This document shows positions 31,027 to 37,359 of a stretch of 37,359 nt of DNA, one piece after another. Origin of the DNA: CAZSAL01 sp964604825 (GTDB taxonomy: Bacteria > Elusimicrobiota > Elusimicrobia > 2-01-FULL-59-12); the NCBI GenBank assembly GCA_964604825.1, contig CAZSAL010000023.1:1-37359 (forward strand), in the 5' to 3' direction. Made by a program: the position numbers and the translations under genes. The notes beneath the pieces are model-generated. The model was given only the letters and a program-made list of their open reading frames with translations. It was not told where the DNA came from and searched no databases. Within the stretch, counting starts at the first letter, position 1, and each line of letters begins with the position of its first letter.

Positions 31027-31962
31027 CTAAACAAACAACTGGCTCACGGATTCGTCGCGATGAATACGGGTTATTGCTTCCGCCAAAAGAGACGCGACCG
31101 AGAGCACTTTAATTTTCCCGGACTGTTTCCCGTTCAAGGGGATGGAATTAGTGATCATTAGTTCTTCAATCGGCGAAGCGTTCAGCCTGTCGATTGCCGG
31201 TCCTGACAGCACTCCGTGCGAGCAGGCCGCAAAAACATGTTCGGCCCCGAATTTCTTCAAGGCTTCCGCATCCTTGCAGAGTGTGCCCGCGGTGTCCACC
31301 ATATCGTCCAGAAGAATCGCATTCTTTCCTTTCACTTCGCCGATTACGTTCATCACATCGGCGACATTGGCTTTGGGACGGCGTTTGTCTACGATAGCCA
31401 GATCCGCGTCGAGGCGCTTCGCAAAAGCACGCGCGCGTTCCACGCCGCCGGCGTCCGGCGATACTACTACAACATCCTTCAAATTTTTTTGCCTTATGTA
31501 ATCCAGAAAAACCGGCATTGCGTAAAGGTGATCAACAGGGATATCGAAAAACCCCTGGATCTGACCGGCATGCAGGTCCATGGCAAGAACGCGGTCCGCG
31601 CCGGCGGCGGTTATCAGGTTAGCCACCAGTTTTGCTGAAATGGGCACGCGAGGCTCCGCCTTGCGGTCCTGCCTGCCGTATCCGTAGTAGGGCACTACCG
31701 CGGTAATACGTTGCGCCGAGGCTCTTGCCAGGGCGTCGACCATGATCAGGAGCTCCATTACGTGGTCATTGACCGGCGGACTCGTGGGCTGAACGATGAA
31801 CGTATCAAAGCCGCGTACATTGTCGAGGATTTTTACCTGCATTTCTCCATCGGAAAAATGCCCGACTTCCGCGCCGCCGAGTTTGACCTTCATGCATTTG
31901 CAGATTTCTTCAGCCAGGGCCTTATTGGCATTGCCTGAAAAAATTTTCAGCTGATCACTCAT
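31027..31962 (-). CDS. prs: Ribose-phosphate pyrophosphokinase
   Basis: A 311-residue PRPP synthetase, making PRPP from ribose-5-phosphate and ATP for nucleotides, His and Trp. Visible: KIFSGNANKALAEEI, FSDGE, YYGYGRQDRK, VVVVSPDAGGVERARAFAKRL and the PRPP-binding loop LLDDMVDTAGTL. Length is normal (about 315). The ATG overlaps the stop of glmU (ATGA), and its ribosome-binding site GGGAGG lies inside the repeat-extended end of glmU. Confidence 0.98.
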   Translation of the reverse strand: MSDQLKIFSGNANKALAEEICKCMKVKLGGAEVGHFSDGEMQVKILDNVRGFDTFIVQPTSPPVNDHVMELLIMVDALARASAQRITAVVPYYGYGRQDRKAEPRVPISAKLVANLITAAGADRVLAMDLHAGQIQGFFDIPVDHLYAMPVFLDYIRQKNLKDVVVVSPDAGGVERARAFAKRLDADLAIVDKRRPKANVADVMNVIGEVKGKNAILLDDMVDTAGTLCKDAEALKKFGAEHVFAACSHGVLSGPAIDRLNASPIEELMITNSIPLNGKQSGKIKVLSVASLLAEAITRIHRDESVSQLFV

Positions 31963-33449
31963 AATTTTCCTCCCGTTCGCCTATTCCTCTTCGTTCCACT
32001 CCTATGAGTTATCGGAAGGGGCAACCCCGTGTTCCGGGGCGACGGGACTAGCGGCGATGAACTCATCCGCCGCATGTCTTTTCGCTTTTTTCGATAACGC
32101 GCCGCCCATTCCCTCTTCGTGACCTGCACCGCGCGCTCTAGTGCCAGAGAATCTGGCGGCACATTTTCCGTAATAGTAGACCCTGCCCCGATTATGGCGC
32201 CCCGGCCAACCCGCACGGGCGCCACGAGGTTGGAATTTGAGCCGACGAAAACATCGTCTTCCAATACCGTCTTACTTTTAAGGAACCCGTCGTAGTTACA
32301 GGTAATAGTCCCTGCCCCGATATTAACTCCTTCGCCGAGTTTCGTATCCCCCAGATAAGTCAGGTGATTGGCTTTACTACCCCTGCCGACGCGGGTTTTC
32401 TTTGTTTCTACAAAATTACCTATATGCGCATCTTCTTCGATAAAGCTTCCTGCCCGCAGATGGGCGAACGGACCGATCTTCGCCCCCGCCTTCACAACGG
32501 AATCTTCAATGATCGAATAGGCTCGGATGTCGCAGCCGGGTCCAATCTTCGAATTCCCCTTGATGACAACCCCCGGACCAATGCGCGTGTCCGGTTCAAT
32601 GGCCGCCTGGATGTCGATAAAAGCGCTTTCCGGGTCCTGCATGGTAACGCCCTGCAGCATGAAACAGGCATTAATCCGCCGGCGGCAGAGTTTCTCGGCG
32701 CGAGCAAGATCAACGCGCGAGTTTACTCCGTGCGTTTCTTCCGGATCGGAGGTTACCGCTACGCCCACGGGATGCCCGTCCCGGCGCAAAAGCATAGCGG
32801 CATCCGTAAGATAATATTCTTTTTTCGCATTGTCCGCCCGGAGCCGCGACAAAACTGGCAGCAGCCGTTCCACGTTCCAGCAGGCAACACCGGAATTTAC
32901 CAGAGTGATCTTTTTTTCCTGAACCGCAGCGTCTTTTTCTTCGACAATCCGGCTGATCAGCCCGCTTTCATCCAGCATGATACGTCCGTAGCCGAAGGGA
33001 TCGGGAATATCCATGGCCAGGAAAGTCGCCGCGTTCGCAGCAGATGCGTGATGTTCCAGAAGCTTCTTCAGGCTTTCCGCGGTCAAAAGCGGTGTGTCGC
33101 CGTAAACGACAAGGAGTACGCCCTTTTTCTTTTTCAGCCATGACCGCGCCTGCATCACGGCGTGCCCGGTTCCCAGCTGTTCCTTCTGCGTGATAAAAGT
33201 GATTTTCTTCCAACCGTGTTCAAGCAGAGATTTCTGCACCTGATCGCGACCCTCTCCCAGCACTACGCCTATTTCCGCCGGGCGCAGTTTCCGCGCTGCA
33301 GAAAGGACATATTCAAGAAGCGAACGCCCGGCCACTTCATGAAGGACTTTCGGTACGGAAGACTTCATGCGCGTTCCTTTACCTGCGGCCAGAACCAAAA
33401 CAAACAGTTCCGAGTTCCGAGTGCCGAGCGCCGAGCGGTAAGCAGTCAT
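31959..33449 (-). CDS. glmU: Bifunctional GlmU with repeat-derived ends
   Basis: A 496-residue GlmU (usually about 455), which acetylates glucosamine-1-phosphate and then makes UDP-GlcNAc for peptidoglycan and LPS. The uridylyltransferase domain has VLAAGKGTRMKSSVPKVLHE, EQLGTGHAV and VVYGDTPLL. The left-handed beta-helix shows hexapeptides (IGPGVVIKGNSKIGPG), the LGDTKLGEGVNIGAGTITCNYDG acetyltransferase site and GSNSNLVAPVRVGRGAIIGAGST. Residues 2-15 (YRSALGTRNSEL) come from a heptamer repeat placed right after the ATG, which overlaps the M23 stop (ATGA). The last 30-35 residues (after about 460, SSPLVPSPRNTGLPLP and on) derive from a palindrome-containing sequence. Confidence 0.96.
   Translation of the reverse strand: MTAYRSALGTRNSELFVLVLAAGKGTRMKSSVPKVLHEVAGRSLLEYVLSAARKLRPAEIGVVLGEGRDQVQKSLLEHGWKKITFITQKEQLGTGHAVMQARSWLKKKKGVLLVVYGDTPLLTAESLKKLLEHHASAANAATFLAMDIPDPFGYGRIMLDESGLISRIVEEKDAAVQEKKITLVNSGVACWNVERLLPVLSRLRADNAKKEYYLTDAAMLLRRDGHPVGVAVTSDPEETHGVNSRVDLARAEKLCRRRINACFMLQGVTMQDPESAFIDIQAAIEPDTRIGPGVVIKGNSKIGPGCDIRAYSIIEDSVVKAGAKIGPFAHLRAGSFIEEDAHIGNFVETKKTRVGRGSKANHLTYLGDTKLGEGVNIGAGTITCNYDGFLKSKTVLEDDVFVGSNSNLVAPVRVGRGAIIGAGSTITENVPPDSLALERAVQVTKREWAARYRKKRKDMRRMSSSPLVPSPRNTGLPLPITHRSGTKRNRRTGGKL
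31976..32050. repeat. Palindrome-containing sequence forming the GlmU tail
   Basis: Hairpin CCCCG (32025-32029) TGTTC CGGGG (32035-32039) in a context unlike GlmU of other bacteria. Only one copy is in the window, so repeat status is inferred from the odd peptide and the hairpin. Confidence 0.4.
33406..33438. repeat. Heptamer tandem repeat at the glmU start
   Basis: AGTTCCG, AGTTCCG, AGTGCCG, AGCGCCG, AGCGG on the plus strand: nearly five 7-base units. It lies 8 bases inside the glmU ATG. Confidence 0.85.
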
Positions 33450-34075
33450 CTTTTCAGCTCCAGATATTTTTCCGGATTAACTGCCTTGCCCTCGGGATTC
33501 CTGATCTCAAAGTGCACAACCGGTTCCGTCCATTCGTCCGACTGGGAAGAAGTCCCGAGCACCGTCTCGGGCGTAACTTCTTCGCCCGGAGTCACCATCA
33601 GCCGGTTCAAATGAACATACCGCGTGCTCCAGCCGCCGGGGTGCATCACGATAATAAGATGATTCTTGTCCTTCTTATCCTGCCGACTGGCATATGCCTT
33701 GGAAAAACCCGCGAAAATTACCCGGCCGGAACGCGACGGGTGCACGGAACTCCCCTCCGGCACGGAGAAATCAATTCCTTCGTGCAGTTCTTCGATCAGA
33801 GCTCCCTTGGCATCAAGAACGCTCCGTTTGCCGAACTCAGACACAATCTTCGTGCGCTTCCCTTCAATCGAAACAGCCACGGGCCAGAGGTACGGTTCGG
33901 CTTCCGCCACGGCAACCGATGATACGGCGACCGGAGAAGAAAACACAGCCGGCGCAGACGGGAATTCCGGAGCCGGCGGAACAACGGCCTCCGTAGAAAC
34001 TGTGATCTCCGCCCGGACAGGCATGGCACAACATGCCAACATACAGCCTGCGGCTATAAATATAAATTTTCTCAT
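33446..34075 (-). CDS. M23 (LytM-like) peptidoglycan endopeptidase
   Basis: A 209-residue secreted protein: signal sequence (MRKFIFIAAGCMLACCAMPVRA), an Ala/Val/Pro linker (23-60) and an M23 domain (about 75-205). Zinc ligands and catalytic His are visible: His98-x3-Asp102 in HEGIDF, His155 in YVHLN, His188 in VHFEIR. It lacks none of the LytM residues, so a cell-wall peptidase is likely rather than a degenerate activator. It is coupled to glmU by a 4-base overlap, linking wall hydrolysis to precursor synthesis. Confidence 0.92.
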   Translation of the reverse strand: MRKFIFIAAGCMLACCAMPVRAEITVSTEAVVPPAPEFPSAPAVFSSPVAVSSVAVAEAEPYLWPVAVSIEGKRTKIVSEFGKRSVLDAKGALIEELHEGIDFSVPEGSSVHPSRSGRVIFAGFSKAYASRQDKKDKNHLIIVMHPGGWSTRYVHLNRLMVTPGEEVTPETVLGTSSQSDEWTEPVVHFEIRNPEGKAVNPEKYLELKR

Positions 34076-34138
34076 GAGAATATAAAGACTCGGAAGGAGC
34101 CTCGAGGAAGGTATTGTATAAAAATCAGAACGTGTAGT

Positions 34139-34732
34139 TCAGCCCGCCGGAGAGATCCGTTTCAGCAGCCAGGCCATATTTTCGCCCAGGGTTTTCATTG
34201 TGCGCAGGCCTTCCTCATCGCCTGCGACCTGCCCCTCTTCACGGCCTATGCCCACATTCCAGTAGCTGGACCCGGGAATAACCATCTCATTGATCGTGAA
34301 GAAATGATTTATGGAATCAAACACGTGAATGCCGCCGCAGCGGCGCACAGCCACAATAGCGGCGCCGGCTTTGCGCCTCAAGAAATTGCCGTTTGCCCGG
34401 GAAACATAGCCCGAACGGTCAATCAGAGCCTTAGTCTCCGGAGTCAGATCCGAAAAGTAAGTCGGCGAACCCAGAATGATGCCGTCTGCGGCGCGCATCT
34501 TGTCTATGCAGCGGTTAACGATGTCGGTATTATTGGCGCAATGCCCGTCCTTGCGTTTAGCGCACTGGCCGCATGCGCGGCAGCCGTTAAGGGGATGCCC
34601 GCCAACCTGAACGAATTCCGTTTCTATCCCTTCGCGCTCAAGTTCCTTCAGCACGACCCCGATCAGGTAGGCCGTGTTGCCGTGCCTGCGCGGACTTCCG
34701 TTAAAGGCGACTACTTTCAGGCCTGGTTTCAT
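34139..34732 (-). CDS. NADPH-dependent FMN reductase / iron-sulfur flavoprotein
   Basis: A 197-residue flavodoxin-like protein. The FMN phosphate loop is AFNGSPRRHGNTAYL, and the second flavin site is GSPTYFSDLTPETKALIDR. Between them lies Cys51-x2-Cys54-x2-Cys57-x7-Cys65 (GCRACGQCAKRKDGHC), the compact cysteine motif of archaeal-type iron-sulfur flavoproteins that holds a 4Fe-4S cluster. Redox partner unknown. It starts at the base where the slipin gene ends, so the two are co-transcribed. Confidence 0.9.
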   Translation of the reverse strand: MKPGLKVVAFNGSPRRHGNTAYLIGVVLKELEREGIETEFVQVGGHPLNGCRACGQCAKRKDGHCANNTDIVNRCIDKMRAADGIILGSPTYFSDLTPETKALIDRSGYVSRANGNFLRRKAGAAIVAVRRCGGIHVFDSINHFFTINEMVIPGSSYWNVGIGREEGQVAGDEEGLRTMKTLGENMAWLLKRISPAG

Positions 34733-35484
34733 TATGAAGTCTTTCCTTTCTTCATGAAGCCCTCGATAAGATCGATAGGTAGCGGGAAAAAGAGCGTAGT
34801 GTTTTTGTCGTCGGAAAGAGCCTGCGCCACCTGCAGGAAGCGCAGCTGCATGCCTGCCGGTTCCTTGCTCAATACCGAGGCGGCTTCCGCCAGCCGCTGC
34901 GAGGCCTGGAATTCGCCTTCCGCATTGATGACCTTAGCGCGGCGTTCGCGTTCCGCCTCAGCCTGCATGGCTATGGCGCGCTGCATCTGCTCCGGGATCT
35001 GAACGTCCTTGATCTCAACAGTGGTCACTTTGATCCCCCAAGGCTCGGTCTGCTGATCAATAATCTGCTGCAGGCGCTGATTGATCTGATCCCGCTCGCT
35101 GAGAAGCTCGTCTAGCGTCACCTGCCCCACGACGCTGCGCATTGTGGTCTGCGCGATCTGGGAAGTGGCTATATAAAAATTCTGCACTTTGTTAACCGCG
35201 TCATTAGGATTGACTACCCGGAAATAGCACACAGCGTTGACTTTCGCCGGGACGTTATCCTTGGTGATCACTTCCTGCACTGGAATATCCATTGTGATTA
35301 CGCGCAGATCGATTTTTACCATGCGGTCTACCACCGGAATCAGGAAAAATAACCCCGGTCCTTTGGCTCCGATCAGCCTTCCCAGCCGGAAAATTACGCC
35401 GCGTTCGTATTCCGTCACAACCCGTATGGCCTGAGCCAGAAAGAAAATGCCCATCACAACTATCAGCAATATGAAACCAAGCAT
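34732..35484 (-). CDS. Slipin / stomatin-like SPFH protein
   Basis: A 250-residue SPFH-domain membrane protein. An N-terminal membrane segment (about 1-22) precedes RVVTEYERGVIFRLGRLIGAKGPGLFFLIPVVDRMVKIDLRV, then PVQEVITKDNVPAKVNAV and a helical C-terminal part (AMQAEAERERRAKVINAEGE). This is the bacterial stomatin (slipin) pattern. Such proteins form oligomers that organise membrane domains, and the partner is the NfeD protein encoded upstream. AGGGGG precedes the ATG; a pair of hairpin repeats separates it from nfeD. Confidence 0.95.
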   Translation of the reverse strand: MLGFILLIVVMGIFFLAQAIRVVTEYERGVIFRLGRLIGAKGPGLFFLIPVVDRMVKIDLRVITMDIPVQEVITKDNVPAKVNAVCYFRVVNPNDAVNKVQNFYIATSQIAQTTMRSVVGQVTLDELLSERDQINQRLQQIIDQQTEPWGIKVTTVEIKDVQIPEQMQRAIAMQAEAERERRAKVINAEGEFQASQRLAEAASVLSKEPAGMQLRFLQVAQALSDDKNTTLFFPLPIDLIEGFMKKGKTS

Positions 35485-35498
35485 ACGATCCCCCTATG

Positions 35499-35553
35499 TT
35501 TATCCGCCACTAAACCGTTGGCGGATAAACCCGCCGACGACTCGATGGCGGGT
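35499..35553. repeat. Two hairpin repeats between nfeD and slipin
   Basis: TTTATCCGCCA (35499-35509) with TGGCGGATAAA (35519-35529), and directly beyond it ACCCGCC (35529-35535) with GGCGGGT (35547-35553). The second matches the ends of the 21981-22002 palindrome and finishes one base before the nfeD stop codon. Confidence 0.75.
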
Positions 35554-36870
35554 CTATTTTTCGATTTTTTTTACCTTTAAAACGTTGCCATCTATGCCGA
35601 GCACCTGCACTCTTGTTCCCTGTGGGAGCTTTTCAGACGCCTCGGCTGACCATAATTCCCCGCTGACAAATACCATTCCGCGCGGATTAAGCTCCTGCCG
35701 CACTTCGCCGACCTGCCCGATGAGCGCTTCCAGACCCAGTACAGGCGGGCGGCGGCGCGCCTCAAGCACTTTGGCGATCGCCAGAACGAAAAATGCGGCG
35801 GACCCGGCTGCAGTGCCGGCAATGAGCCCTTTCGCCACGCGGAAATACGGCTCCGCAGTATTAAATAGGAACAGCGATCCAAGAACCAGAAGCGTCACGC
35901 CGCTGGCAGTCAAAATGCCGTGCGATGCGATCTTCAGTTCCAGGGCAAGCAGCACGATCCCAAGTCCCAGAAGCAACAGGCCGGTGTAGCTCACAGGCAG
36001 AATACTGAGCGCATAGCCGGCTACAGCCAGGCTCACTATGCCCGCTACGACTCCCAGCCCGGCGCTGGGGCTGGCGATCTCATAGATTACCGCATAGATC
36101 CCAAAAATCAGAAAGAAATAAGCCAGGTTTGGATTGGCGATGGTGTGCAGGAAGCGGCGCAGCGAACTCATGGGATAGTCTTGCACCGCAGTTGCGGCAA
36201 GTGATTCGGGAAACTTAGAATTTTTCTGTGCAACCGGGCGTCCGGCCAGGTTCTTGAAAAGCTGTCCGCGGTCTGCTACTACCATATCCACTACGTGAGC
36301 GCGAAGCGCTTCATCCGCGGTGAGCGAAATGCTGCGCCGTACGGCCTGTTCCGCCCATTCGGTATTGCGCCCCTTTTCCCCCGCCAGGGCGCGCAAATAA
36401 GCAGCCGCGTCGGATGCCGCTTTTTCTCCCATAACGGAAGGTCCGGCCTTAGAAGGAATTTCAAATCCGCCGCCCAGAGCTACGGGATGTGCCGCACCAA
36501 TGTGCGTACCGGGAGCCATGGCCGCGGCATCTGCGCCCATGGTGATGAAAACTCCGGCAGAAGTCGCGCGCGCTCCGGAAGGCGCCACATAAACGATAAC
36601 AGGCAGGCTGGAATTTAACATTGCCGAGACAATCTCCCGGGTCGCATCCAGTAGCCCTCCCGGGGTATCGAGCTCGATCAGCACTGCGGAGCAGCGACCG
36701 GCTTCCGCAGCGGCTATTCCTTCGCGGACATATTCACTGGTGGGCGGATCAATTGGTCCGCGGACAGTAAGTTGGAGAACAACATCTTGACCGGTCTTCG
36801 AACCAGGCTGACCGAATGCAACTGTGCCAGCGGCAAGCAGGCTCAAACCTAAGAAAATTCTTCTGTTCAT
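35554..36870 (-). CDS. nfeD: NfeD-family membrane serine protease
   Basis: A 438-residue long-form NfeD. Signal peptide (MNRRIFLGLSLLAAGTVAFG), then a ClpP-like protease domain: ELDTPGGLLDATREIV, nucleophile Ser104 in SGARATSAGVFI and Lys150 in EKAASDAAAYLR (dyad as in the archaeal stomatin protease). Four transmembrane segments follow (about 245-355) and a C-terminal OB domain (LIGQVGEVRQELNPRGMVFVSGELW). It is thought to work with the slipin in membrane quality control. The start region abuts a fragment of another gene on the opposite strand. Confidence 0.95.
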   Translation of the reverse strand: MNRRIFLGLSLLAAGTVAFGQPGSKTGQDVVLQLTVRGPIDPPTSEYVREGIAAAEAGRCSAVLIELDTPGGLLDATREIVSAMLNSSLPVIVYVAPSGARATSAGVFITMGADAAAMAPGTHIGAAHPVALGGGFEIPSKAGPSVMGEKAASDAAAYLRALAGEKGRNTEWAEQAVRRSISLTADEALRAHVVDMVVADRGQLFKNLAGRPVAQKNSKFPESLAATAVQDYPMSSLRRFLHTIANPNLAYFFLIFGIYAVIYEIASPSAGLGVVAGIVSLAVAGYALSILPVSYTGLLLLGLGIVLLALELKIASHGILTASGVTLLVLGSLFLFNTAEPYFRVAKGLIAGTAAGSAAFFVLAIAKVLEARRRPPVLGLEALIGQVGEVRQELNPRGMVFVSGELWSAEASEKLPQGTRVQVLGIDGNVLKVKKIEK

Positions 36871-36924
36871 AACCTTTTCATTTTACTTTCTTTACCCTGC
36901 TGAACATCCAATATTTGGATCTTC

Positions 36925-37113
36925 CATCATAAGGAGACCTGGGGAGACGACAACGGGTTTTCCCACATGCGGCACACATTGATGGGACCGTCACTAACCG
37001 TTTCTGTTGTCGAAGGCAGGCTGACTCTGGGAACCTGGAAGCAAATTGTTCTGGTGGATTTTGACAATCGTCCCCGCGACCGCGAATTCGTTGTGCAGGT
37101 CATGGGCGAGTAA
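36925..37113 (+). pseudogene. yjbQ: C-terminal remnant of a YjbQ/UPF0047 gene
   Basis: An open stretch encoding about 62 residues that match the C-terminal half of UPF0047/YjbQ: WGDDNGFSHMRHTLMGPS, then TVSVVEGRLTLGTWKQI, VLVDFDNRPRDREFVVQ and VMGE-stop. Normal YjbQ is about 135 residues. An in-frame stop lies at 36901-36903, and the sequence before 36925 is unrelated, so the N-terminal half is lost. An ATG at 36967 could start a peptide of 48 residues, without a ribosome-binding site. It is a broken gene, adjacent to the start of nfeD. Confidence 0.8.
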
Positions 37114-37121
37114 AAGAAAAG

Positions 37122-37192
37122 CTCCCGGGCTTGGATTCGAACCAAGAATACAGCCTCCAAAGGGCTGTGTGTTACCATTACACCACCCGGGA
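37122..37192 (-). tRNA. tRNA-Gln (anticodon UUG)
   Basis: Full cloverleaf of 71 bases: acceptor TCCCGGG/CCCGGGA, D arm GTGT-AATGGTA-ACAC, anticodon arm CAGCC-CTTTGGA-GGCTG with TTG at the anticodon, a 4-base variable loop, and T arm CTTGG-TTCGAAT-CCAAG. Discriminator base G. CCA is not encoded. Confidence 0.97.
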
Positions 37193-37213
37193 ATAAATCT
37201 TTAAAATCGTTTT

Positions 37214-37222
37214 ATTCTACCA
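37214..37222 (-). promoter_or_regulatory. Extended -10 promoter for tRNA-Gln
   Basis: On the minus strand TGGTAGAAT (TGn-TAGAAT). The predicted start is near 37207, giving a 5' leader of about 15 bases before the tRNA. Confidence 0.45.
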
Positions 37223-37268
37223 AGTTTAAAATTCAATATTTGGCTTCTGCAGCAGCTGAAAGATGGTT

Positions 37269-37358
37269 CTATTCTGCTCCGCAAACAAATCCGTTTAACC
37301 CTAGCCCGAAATCTTCAGTTAGGCTGAAATAAAAATCACCATCCCGCATAATCTTCTT
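37269..37358 (-). CDS. Possible 3' end of an upstream gene, partial
   Basis: A minus-strand frame open from the right window edge to a TAG at 37269-37271, encoding about 29 residues (DGDFYFSLTEDFGLGLN, FVCGAE-stop). The peptide looks protein-like, but the stretch is too short to be sure. The rest of 37193-37359 shows only the tRNA promoter. Confidence 0.3.
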   Translation of the reverse strand, partial: KKIMRDGDFYFSLTEDFGLGLNGFVCGAE

Positions 37359-37359
37359 G

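Overview
This window is a gene-dense chromosomal segment of an uncultured-type Gram-negative bacterium. Several genes encode outer-membrane or secreted proteins, and the housekeeping set combines a class II (B12-dependent) ribonucleotide reductase, a phosphofructokinase with the pyrophosphate-type signature, a DhnA-type class I aldolase and a stomatin/NfeD pair. Together with the TIKI/ChaN-like secreted protein this fits Omnitrophota or a neighbouring PVC/Elusimicrobiota-type lineage. That placement is inference from gene content, not a proof. No phage, plasmid, transposase or CRISPR array is visible.

Layout. Positions 2-3032 (+) hold secreted or membrane proteins of unknown function, an RRM RNA-binding protein and a tandem pair of secreted paralogues. 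Positions 3081-8872 (+) run from lexA through a RecB-like Fe-S nuclease, a secreted single-HKD PLD nuclease, a HAD phosphatase, a TPR protein, a redoxin and a class II amidotransferase; from 3965 on these are tightly packed, often with 4-base overlaps. Positions 8907-12064 (+) hold an HD-GYP response regulator, hemA and hemC. nrdJ fills 12219-15872. Positions 15948-18799 (+) hold a basic micro-ORF, a small membrane protein, a clan GH-A glycosidase, a beta-hydroxyacid dehydrogenase and thpR. From 18801 on almost everything is on the minus strand: an SDR epimerase, a TIKI-like protein, fba, pfp, accA, a beta-barrel-like protein, tpx, a coupled block (M23 peptidase-glmU-prs-rplY-pth-CBS-dnaE), then an FMN reductase, slipin, nfeD and tRNA-Gln.

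The most unusual property is a set of short palindromic repeats that behave like protein-invading elements. One family (about 85 bp, two hairpins) lies directly behind the start codon of three consecutive genes (PLD, TPR, redoxin), between a start codon that overlaps the previous stop and the signal-peptide core. A second family (CCTCACCC...GGGTGAGG), carrying a nested third family, is inserted in frame into hemC at the active-site loop and into the first gene of the window. glmU carries a heptamer-repeat N-terminus and a palindrome-containing C-terminal tail. Other copies sit between genes, and one appears to supply the -35 box of the fba promoter.

There are also signs of gene decay: a 56-codon N-terminal remnant of panE with a broken Rossmann glycine motif (3792-3962) and a C-terminal remnant of a YjbQ/UPF0047 gene (36925-37113). 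HemA lacks its usual C-terminal dimerisation domain, and Pth is shortened between its catalytic His and Asn.
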